Part shown: piece after piece, positions 1 to 5,504 of the stretch
How positions within the stretch are numbered: the first letter of the stretch is position 1
Layout: each line of letters starts with the position of its first letter
Assembly: GCA_013330385.1 (NCBI GenBank)
Contig: DUIL01000189.1
Span: 1-6,760 of the forward strand
Direction: 5' to 3'
DNA from: Candidatus Thalassarchaeaceae archaeon
GTDB lineage: Archaea; Thermoplasmatota; Poseidoniia; Poseidoniales; Thalassarchaeaceae
DNA length: 6,760 bases
Program-made: the position numbers and the translations under genes
Notes under the pieces: generated by a model
Told to the model about the DNA's origin: nothing
Databases searched by the model: none
What the model saw: the letters and a program-made list of their open reading frames with translations, nothing else

Positions 1-3000
1 TTTGATGAAAATGGCTTCATGATTAAACTCAGCCATGAGGTTGAAATAAAGAAAATCCCTGATTTATTCAAGGATGACTCTAGTAGGGATGTTCTCCAAA
101 GATATATGCTTGATTCACAATTATTTGCCAAGAGATTCCGTGAAGTTTCTAGCCGAAGTATGCTTAATCCGCGAAGAATAGGTGCAGATGAGGTTAGTCC
201 CAAACAATTCCAAAACCGTGCCGAACAGATATTGCGAGCGCACCGTCAAATGGAGGATTCAGTAGTTATTCGAGAGGCCATGAATGAGATAATGAATTCC
301 GACCTAGAGATGAATGAATTAGCGGATTTCATAGGGCGTATGGATAGTGAAAATGTTCGGATTGTCCACCGTAAGGTGAAGATGCCCTCACCTTTAGGGA
401 TGACATTATTCATGTCTTCGTTTGAGGACTTATTGAGTCTTAGAACTCGAGCGTATCTCATCAAGGATATAGATCCCGAAATCCTTCGTCGTCTCTTAGG
501 TGCTCGTTCTTTGGCAACTGATTTAGACAAAGAAAAACTTGCAAAATACTACCAAGACAAGGTTGCAGTTCCAAAGTCAGCACATGATCTACGTAGATTG
601 ATGGATATGGGTGGTGGCCTAGAGAAGGAACTAACCCATCCATTGTATAGTGAGAAACTCAAATCAATTGAATTTGAACAGTTGCGTAGTTGGGTGCATG
701 AGTTAGCTGAAATGGGCGCCATAACCAAGGTTCGTAATACTGGTCATTCTCAAATTGATGACAAATGGTTTTCCGAAAGAATGGCAGGTGTCCACGGCAC
801 TCTTGGTTGTTTAGCGGTATCCGGCGCTGCTGAAATGGATGACATAAGGTCGCTATACACAGGTGGTTTGACCTACGAAATGGGTGTTGGTTTTTCCAAA
901 GGAACTCCCTCAATATGGAAGCAAACTTCTCTCGAAGACCCAATGGATTGTCTTCGATTGAAATTACTTGATATGTTAGGTTCCGAAGGCCCACAGACTT
1001 TAGACAATTTAGCTGACAGACTACCTTTCCCTAGAGGGCAGGTCGAGTCTGTATTACAAGAATTAGAGATGAGGAACTTAGTTTCTATTGGTTTCTTTAC
1101 CCAAACAGATGATGGAGAGTACATTCTACGTGTTGATGAGTATAGAATTACAGGTGGGCAGGTTGAGGTAGTCGATTATCGAACTCTTCAGACTCATATT
1201 TTACATAAATCATTCAAGCAATTCGATGAGCCCTCTGATGCAATTCGTAACTTACTATTTGTTCAAAGACGTGATGAAATGTTGCATCGTGTCAAGGACT
1301 ACCGATTCCGAGACTGGAAAGATATCAAGCATGATAATGATGTGATAAATGGTAGATTATTACACAACCGAGTCGGCTACACCATGGCGGATCAATTGCC
1401 TCTTGTCCTAGGTCTTCGAGGTGATCCTTGGATTGGTGATCTTGAAGAAGCACTATTAGAGAAAATCCCGAAGGAAGGCATGAGTCGAGCAGAATTATTC
1501 GAGGGTTATCCTAAAGGCAAGGAACATCAACATGTCCAACGTACATTGAAAAGTGCTTTAGGAAATCTTGAGAGACAACTTTTGATTGGTAAAAAATATG
1601 TTGAATTACCAAATCGTAAACGTTCTCTTGCTATATTTCACAGAATACACAACCGAGTCAAACCAATGAAATTCGATAAGGCAGTGCAATTTTTGATTGA
1701 GAAAATTGGCCCTGTTCGCCTTCATACTCTTCGATTCTTCGTATCCCGCCCGGTTGAAGAGTTAGCCGAGATATTACGCAATCTAGAAAATTCAGATAAA
1801 ATTGTTCGAGTAGTTGCTTTACAGCCAGATCCTACAGATTATTATTCCAGCCACGAAGATGCAGAGGCCTTACTTTCACCTATGCCCGAAGATCGCACAA
1901 TGCGTATTCTTTCCCAATCTGATCCATTCTGCTCGAGATTTATTCAAGAAATCCGATTAATACTCAAACAGGGATGGTACCATCCAGTATTCAAGGGTGT
2001 AGATCCGATTGGTCGAATCTTAATGTTCGTTGTTAACGATTATCTCGAGATTAAGGATATCAATATCCCTCATTCATACCTTGATGAGTTCAAGGACACC
2101 TTCAATGAGTTACTTGAAAATTATCGAGATAGACTTGTTGATGTCTCAGTAATTCATGCTTTCAATGGTGTACCTGTTCATGATTGCGATGAAAATGTTC
2201 AGCAGATACTTTCTGAATTAGGCTTCTCATCGATGGGTGATGAAGAGAGGTACATTCGGGGTGGAGTAGTCCAGCCCATGCCAAGGAAACAGATTAATCG
2301 TAGTCTTTTCCATCACCATTCCTTACATCAAAAGAGTCGTCATGAAAATGAAACTATGGCACTTGATCAAATTAATGAATTAAGGGATGATTTTGCTCTC
2401 CGTGGGCGTTGTGAAATGTTCCGTGTGGACTTGAAATCAATGGCTGCGGCTCATCGATTACATCAAGGTACTAATCTGCGAGGGCATTTAGTTTGGGCGC
2501 GGATGCAACACTTTCAGAAACTGCTGACAATCAGAAATGTTCCTGCTCCTGAAGAAGATGAGGATATTTTACAATTCTTCAGAGAGCATCATGACCCGGT
2601 TATTTTCATGGAAAGGTACGCTATGCGGCGTGCTGAGTTCCGGAAATTAATTTCCCCCCTCGTGCGAAGTGGCCATCTGGTTCAGGATTATCGTGGGGGC
2701 TTCAAGACAGTTGAACCAATGCGTGACTCAGATTTGTGGGAAATTAAACGTGATTACCTGAGAGATTTAGTCAAGGATTATCCTGTTATTACTCTCAAAC
2801 AGGTTGAGAGATTGGCAGGAACTCCTTTTTCTGCTGAAGAAATAAGTGACGTTATGAGGGAATTTGAAGAAGATGAAACTCTAATCAAAGGATTCCTTGT
2901 TGACGATATGCATGATGTTTGTTGGGGCCGACTCGACTTACTCGATGAATCCAGTTCATTGTCTCGTTCGAGAGATTTGGTTATTCCACCTTCCGATCCG

Positions 3001-3246
3001 TTAATTCATTATTATGGCAGTATTCTAAGGGAGAAATTTGGCTTCGGTTCGGCTTACCTAGTATTCCACAGGGAGGAACCAATTGCTGCCTTCAAGGCTA
3101 ATACTCGTGAGGGGGTAATCCGCATTACTGATTTTGTCGGAGACTCCGAATTAGAAAAAGAGGCATTACGGGTAATGAAGGAGTTTGCTTGGGAACATGA
3201 TATGCCGCTTAAGGGAAAGTTGTACGAACGTCTTCGGAATCGATGA
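1..3246 (+). CDS. lhr: Lhr-type superfamily 2 helicase, C-terminal part (5' end off window)
   Basis: The reading frame is open from base 1 (FDENGF before the first Met at 19) to TGA at 3244-3246, so the gene enters from the left and the Met at 19 is internal. The RecA-like ATPase domains are not visible. Lhr proteins are 3'-5' DNA/RNA-DNA helicases linked to DNA repair. Visible residues 39-61 (SQLFAKRFRE, then NPRR) and 129-133 (PSPLG) match the conserved domain that closes the Lhr core. Residues about 313-366 form a winged helix of the type seen in Lhr C-terminal regions. Further winged-helix-like stretches lie near 474-537, 558-606, 847-905 and 913-967. Two related beta-rich modules begin with SDP at 640 and 998. 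The tail resembles the tandem winged-helix architecture of AlkZ/YcaQ DNA glycosylases; this is inferred by eye. At 1081 visible residues it is much longer than I expect for a bacterial Lhr C-terminal region. A His-rich linker (HHH near nt 2311) separates the two halves. It is convergent with the archaeosortase gene. Confidence 0.85.
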   Translation, partial: FDENGFMIKLSHEVEIKKIPDLFKDDSSRDVLQRYMLDSQLFAKRFREVSSRSMLNPRRIGADEVSPKQFQNRAEQILRAHRQMEDSVVIREAMNEIMNSDLEMNELADFIGRMDSENVRIVHRKVKMPSPLGMTLFMSSFEDLLSLRTRAYLIKDIDPEILRRLLGARSLATDLDKEKLAKYYQDKVAVPKSAHDLRRLMDMGGGLEKELTHPLYSEKLKSIEFEQLRSWVHELAEMGAITKVRNTGHSQIDDKWFSERMAGVHGTLGCLAVSGAAEMDDIRSLYTGGLTYEMGVGFSKGTPSIWKQTSLEDPMDCLRLKLLDMLGSEGPQTLDNLADRLPFPRGQVESVLQELEMRNLVSIGFFTQTDDGEYILRVDEYRITGGQVEVVDYRTLQTHILHKSFKQFDEPSDAIRNLLFVQRRDEMLHRVKDYRFRDWKDIKHDNDVINGRLLHNRVGYTMADQLPLVLGLRGDPWIGDLEEALLEKIPKEGMSRAELFEGYPKGKEHQHVQRTLKSALGNLERQLLIGKKYVELPNRKRSLAIFHRIHNRVKPMKFDKAVQFLIEKIGPVRLHTLRFFVSRPVEELAEILRNLENSDKIVRVVALQPDPTDYYSSHEDAEALLSPMPEDRTMRILSQSDPFCSRFIQEIRLILKQGWYHPVFKGVDPIGRILMFVVNDYLEIKDINIPHSYLDEFKDTFNELLENYRDRLVDVSVIHAFNGVPVHDCDENVQQILSELGFSSMGDEERYIRGGVVQPMPRKQINRSLFHHHSLHQKSRHENETMALDQINELRDDFALRGRCEMFRVDLKSMAAAHRLHQGTNLRGHLVWARMQHFQKLLTIRNVPAPEEDEDILQFFREHHDPVIFMERYAMRRAEFRKLISPLVRSGHLVQDYRGGFKTVEPMRDSDLWEIKRDYLRDLVKDYPVITLKQVERLAGTPFSAEEISDVMREFEEDETLIKGFLVDDMHDVCWGRLDLLDESSSLSRSRDLVIPPSDPLIHYYGSILREKFGFGSAYLVFHREEPIAAFKANTREGVIRITDFVGDSELEKEALRVMKEFAWEHDMPLKGKLYERLRNR
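1264..2124 (+). repeat. Lhr tail, protein-level duplicated unit, copy 1
   Basis: This covers visible residues about 422-708 of the Lhr-type protein. It starts at QRRDEMLHRV and runs through two winged-helix-like stretches to the module beginning SDPF at residue 640. Its landmarks recur in the same order in the second unit. The repeat is visible in protein only; no DNA-level identity was seen, so any duplication is ancient. Confidence 0.4.
2401..3198 (+). repeat. Lhr tail, protein-level duplicated unit, copy 2
   Basis: This covers visible residues about 801-1066. It starts at RGRCEMFRV (compare RRDEMLHRV in copy 1), has NLRGHLVWARMQ (compare VINGRLLHNRVG), a winged helix around PVITL at 928 (compare GPVRL at 570), and a final SDPL module at 998 (compare SDPF at 640). 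The last two landmarks are offset by 357-358 residues and the first two by 373-379, so the copies differ by short indels in linkers. Homology is judged by eye. Confidence 0.4.
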
Positions 3247-4212
3247 CTAAGCACTTTCACTTTCTTTTTCTAGATTTATTGGTAATAATTTTACGATATG
3301 TTTGTGTAATTCTGGTAGCAAATCAAACAGTGCTATTGCCATCAAAAACATTGCAAATAAGCTGGCGGCTTTTGCAGCATAACTATGCGCAAAATCAAAC
3401 ATACCGATGCCACTAATTGTCCAATTAGGATATGCGTCTGTCAACCAAACAATCCCTGCATTTCTAAATGTGTTCAATACATGAATAGTAGGTACAGCGA
3501 TGATTAAACCTCGTAATCTTCGATTCCATGGAACTGAGCGTAATGCACAAATGGCCCCTACAAAAATTATCATTGATTGTAGGCCTGAACAACTTAGAAT
3601 GAAACTAATATTGGCAACTTCACCATCGGAGTGATACATTGGTACAAAGAAACCACTTTCTCCTAGAGGTTGAGTTAGTAACCACATATTCCCTTCCCAA
3701 TCTGCTAGAGGTACCTCTCCGCCACCTTCTAGGCTGACAAACATTTCACCTACCGAATAGGATCCCAAACCAGCAAATTCTAGCATCCATTCTGCACTAT
3801 GTGCTGTGAAAAGTACAAATGCAATATTGAGGTAAGGAATCAAATAGACAATATGGTAAGGAATTACAGACCAAGCCACCATTCCTCTAAACCAAATCAA
3901 TGAATGATTTTCAGTTTGATTCCGTAATTCCCATACTGCCAGTATGATTCCTCCCGGTAATGCAGCGGCAGTCATTAGAACTAGAACGGGGTCTCCTATC
4001 TTGATGTAATATGATGATTGAAGGTATACAAATAGACCAAGGAGAACCCATCCTGGTGCCGCTATTTGTGATCCTCTAGGTTTCCCAGCTTCTCTAAATG
4101 AAACAGCAAGAAGGATCATGCCGCAAATTCCTATAATCAATCTAACCGACTCACTACTGATGTCAACTAACTCCGCAATAGCGGCAATAGCAGCACTAAT
4201 GGGCTCCTGCAT
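3247..4212 (-). CDS. artA: Archaeosortase A-like membrane transpeptidase
   Basis: This is a polytopic membrane protein of the exosortase/archaeosortase superfamily. Known archaeosortase A cleaves PGF-CTERM tripartite C-terminal signals on secreted proteins and helps attach them to membrane lipid. From the start used here (321 residues), hydrophobic segments fall near residues 23-39, 52-66, 74-94, 106-133, 199-223, 233-253 and 281-296, with a polar loop near 138-198. The catalytic set is visible: Cys208 in LSCSGLQSM followed by IIFVGAI (family pattern C-[ST]-G), Arg250 in NTFRNAG, and His276 in DFAHSYAAKAAS. The stop TAG abuts the stop of the Lhr-type gene. The frame stays open upstream, with ATGs at 4230 and 4263 (338 residues, which would place the divergent promoter inside the gene). 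I prefer 4212 because a TATTTA box sits about 26-31 bases upstream, as expected of a leaderless archaeal message; no start has a good Shine-Dalgarno. Family call strong, subtype A likely, start uncertain. Confidence 0.85.
   Translation of the reverse strand: MQEPISAAIAAIAELVDISSESVRLIIGICGMILLAVSFREAGKPRGSQIAAPGWVLLGLFVYLQSSYYIKIGDPVLVLMTAAALPGGIILAVWELRNQTENHSLIWFRGMVAWSVIPYHIVYLIPYLNIAFVLFTAHSAEWMLEFAGLGSYSVGEMFVSLEGGGEVPLADWEGNMWLLTQPLGESGFFVPMYHSDGEVANISFILSCSGLQSMIIFVGAICALRSVPWNRRLRGLIIAVPTIHVLNTFRNAGIVWLTDAYPNWTISGIGMFDFAHSYAAKAASLFAMFLMAIALFDLLPELHKHIVKLLPINLEKESESA
3261..3269 (+). terminator. Possible U-rich terminator for the Lhr-type gene
   Basis: TTTCTTTTT lies 15 bases after the Lhr-type stop, within the last codons of the archaeosortase gene on the opposite strand. 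Archaeal RNA polymerase stops at short U-tracts without needing a hairpin, and no other candidate was seen nearby. Comparable support for termination of the minus-strand archaeosortase transcript was not found. The call rests on base composition alone. Confidence 0.3.
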
Positions 4213-4237
4213 TATTACGACTCGGGCCATTAACTCG

Positions 4238-4243
4238 TAAATA
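4238..4243. promoter_or_regulatory. Candidate TATA box shared by divergent artA and gmhA
   Basis: TAAATA on the plus strand reads TATTTA on the minus strand. Archaeal transcription starts about 25-27 bases downstream of the TATA centre. To the right that falls near 4267, leaving a 12-base leader holding the gmhA ribosome site. To the left it falls near 4213, directly at the ATG at 4212, which would give a leaderless artA message. One element fits both genes by spacing. No convincing purine-rich BRE flanks it on either side, so the call is tentative. Confidence 0.35.
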
Positions 4244-4266
4244 GGATGCCGTCTCCGGTTCATCCT

Positions 4267-4272
4267 GAGGTG
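4267..4272 (+). promoter_or_regulatory. Shine-Dalgarno site fixing the gmhA start
   Basis: GAGGTG is complementary to the CACCTC of an archaeal 16S rRNA 3' end and sits 6 bases before the ATG at 4279. It supports that start over the ATG at 4246, which has no such site and would add 11 unconserved residues. Confidence 0.55.
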
Positions 4273-4278
4273 CAGGTG

Positions 4279-4848
4279 ATGAGTTTTGACTTTGAGTCAT
4301 TTACAGATTCGTATATAGGCGACCTTCAGCGCACTTTAAGCCAAGTTTCACGTACTGATATCGAGGCTCTGTGGGCTGAAGTTGAGGCTGTTGGTACACG
4401 TGGAGGAAGTATTCACATGATTGGTAATGGAGGTAGTGCAGCCACTCCCTCTCACAGTGCTGGCGATTGGAGTAAAGAACTAAAAATTCGTACAATTGCT
4501 CATACAGACAATATTTCTTCCTTCACCGCCTGGGCTAACGATACTGATTATGCAAATGTATTCGCCGGACAATTGTCTACTTTCGCTATGAATGGAGATC
4601 TTGTTATTGCCTACTCGGGTTCCGGTAATTCGCCTAATGTTTTGAATGGTATCAAAGCGGCTATTTTGGCTGGTTGCCGAACAGCCGCTATTACTGGTAA
4701 TTACAATGGTGGTGCTGGAGGAAAATTAGTCGGATTAGTTGATGTCGCCATCATAGTACCTACTGAGTCTATGGAAAGGATAGAAGATATGCAGTTGATT
4801 ATCAATCATATCGTTAAGGAAGCATCAAAGGCCAAGCGTGGATTGTGA
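4279..4848 (+). CDS. gmhA: SIS-domain sedoheptulose 7-phosphate isomerase
   Basis: GmhA converts D-sedoheptulose 7-phosphate to D-glycero-D-manno-heptose 7-phosphate, the first committed step of nucleotide-heptose synthesis, in the cytoplasm. From the ATG at 4279 the protein is 189 residues, almost the length of E. coli GmhA (192). Visible marks are the N-terminal helical region, the phosphosugar-binding GNGGSA at 49-54, SGSGNSPNVL at 113-122, the family-typical FTAWANDTDY near 82-91, and a C-terminal ERIEDMQLIINHIVKEA helix with His177 matching catalytic His180 of E. coli. At the position of catalytic Glu65 the protein has Asp63, within HSAGDWSK; an acidic residue is kept but shortened, as in some SIS relatives. 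The frame continues upstream to an ATG at 4246, but the ribosome site favours 4279. It heads an operon and its TGA overlaps the GTG of gmhB. Related sugar-phosphate substrates cannot be excluded. Confidence 0.9.
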   Translation: MSFDFESFTDSYIGDLQRTLSQVSRTDIEALWAEVEAVGTRGGSIHMIGNGGSAATPSHSAGDWSKELKIRTIAHTDNISSFTAWANDTDYANVFAGQLSTFAMNGDLVIAYSGSGNSPNVLNGIKAAILAGCRTAAITGNYNGGAGGKLVGLVDVAIIVPTESMERIEDMQLIINHIVKEASKAKRGL

Positions 4849-5495
4849 TTGCCATGTTAGAGCCACACCGTGATGGTGCGGCTCTTACAGACAAATTGCT
4901 ATTGGAACAATTACCTAGTGGTATTAGTTGGTCAGGAAAAATTGCTTATTTAGACCGTGATGGTGTCATAAATTTAGGTTCTGAGAATTATGTTAATTCT
5001 CCCGATGAAGTTGTAATACTTCCTGATGCTGCTCAGTGTATTGGACAACTCAGAAGAGCTGGATTTAGAATTGTAGTAGTCACTAATCAATCACCAGTCG
5101 GAAGGGGTCATTGGGATGCAAATAACTTACATCAAATCCACAAAAAAATAAGAAAAATGCTTCTTGAAAAGGATTCAGATGCCTTGTTAGACTTAATTTT
5201 GTACTCACCTTATGCTCCATGGGATGGAGCATGGTCACGCAAACCAAATCCAGGTATGTTGGAAGCCGGACGCCAATTGATTGAGGCTGCTGAAAGAGGA
5301 CTTGAATTTGATAACTTGACCGTTAAGTATGATCACGAGTGGACTGATAGGTCTGATGAATCAGGTTCAGTTATGGTTGGCGACAGAGGCGTAGATATGA
5401 GTGCAGCCTCCGAATTTGGAGTTCTAGGACTTCGTTGCGATTCTAATTTGGGAATATCCGACGTAATTGGAACGATACTGGGGGGTGTCGCGTGA
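4845..5495 (+). CDS. gmhB: HAD-family heptose bisphosphate phosphatase, GmhB-like, lacking zinc ligands
   Basis: GmhB removes the anomeric-side phosphate from heptose 1,7-bisphosphate, two steps after GmhA. The HAD motifs are complete: motif I YLDRDGVIN with Asp37 nucleophile and Asp39, motif II VVTNQSPVGRG (Thr80), motif III RKPNPGM with Lys133, and motif IV MVGDRGVDM with Asp180 and Asp184. TNQSPVGRG and RKPNPGM are typical of the GmhB/HisB-N branch. Canonical GmhB carries a CxH...CxC zinc loop just before RKPxPGM; here that stretch (residues 120-132) reads YSPYAPWDGAWSR, with no Cys or His. There is also an insertion of roughly 15-20 residues before motif IV and about 30 residues before motif I. 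The total is 216 residues against 191 for E. coli. The start is GTG, sharing GTGA with the gmhA stop; an ATG at 4854 is an alternative and neither has a clear ribosome site. The end overlaps tiaS by 4 bases. Family is secure, exact substrate inferred. Confidence 0.83.
   Translation: MIAMLEPHRDGAALTDKLLLEQLPSGISWSGKIAYLDRDGVINLGSENYVNSPDEVVILPDAAQCIGQLRRAGFRIVVVTNQSPVGRGHWDANNLHQIHKKIRKMLLEKDSDALLDLILYSPYAPWDGAWSRKPNPGMLEAGRQLIEAAERGLEFDNLTVKYDHEWTDRSDESGSVMVGDRGVDMSAASEFGVLGLRCDSNLGISDVIGTILGGVA
4859..4885 (+). repeat. Imperfect hairpin at the gmhB 5' end
   Basis: The left arm AGAGCC pairs with GGCTCT, then an A/C mismatch, then CACC pairs with GGTG around the loop GTGAT. It begins 3 bases after the alternative gmhB ATG and 11 bases after the gmhA stop. 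It could expose or hide the start of gmhB in the message. The sequence pairing is certain, the function is not. Confidence 0.4.
5212..5232 (+). repeat. Perfect 9-bp inverted repeat inside gmhB
   Basis: Arms ATGCTCCAT and ATGGAGCAT flank a 3-base GGG loop. It encodes residues 123-130 of GmhB, the stretch that replaces the canonical zinc loop. Two flanking T/G positions (5210-5211 with 5233-5234) could add U-G wobble pairs in RNA. Confidence 0.5.
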
Positions 5496-5504
5496 GCGAC
5501 ACCC
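5483..5504 (+). promoter_or_regulatory. Hairpin presenting the gmhB stop/tiaS start in a GTGA tetraloop
   Basis: Left arm GGGTGTCGC (5483-5491) and right arm GCGACACCC (5496-5504) pair perfectly over 9 bp, 7 of them G-C. The four-base loop at 5492-5495 is GTGA: GTG is the tiaS start and TGA the gmhB stop. In RNA, GUGA belongs to the GNRA class of stable tetraloops. A ribosome finishing gmhB would have to melt the stem, so tiaS translation may depend strictly on translation of gmhB. The pairing is directly visible; the coupling role is inferred. Confidence 0.55.

Noticed and set aside
19..21. ATG at 19 as the true start of the first gene
   Set aside because: The frame is open to base 1 and the residues before and after it (DENGFMIKL) continue a conserved Lhr-core segment, so the gene is truncated by the window edge.
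246..1124. Minus-strand open frames opposite the Lhr-type gene
   Set aside because: They lie wholly inside a well supported gene, have low-complexity translations and no recognisable domain.
2642..2655. 14-base palindrome GGAAATTAATTTCC inside the Lhr-type gene
   Set aside because: A 7+7 palindrome is expected about 0.4 times by chance in this length, and this one is AT-rich, loopless and has no link to any boundary.
4246..4278. Upstream ATG start for gmhA, overlapping the long form of the minus-strand gene
   Set aside because: It has no ribosome site, adds 11 unconserved residues and precedes a well spaced GAGGTG for the ATG at 4279.
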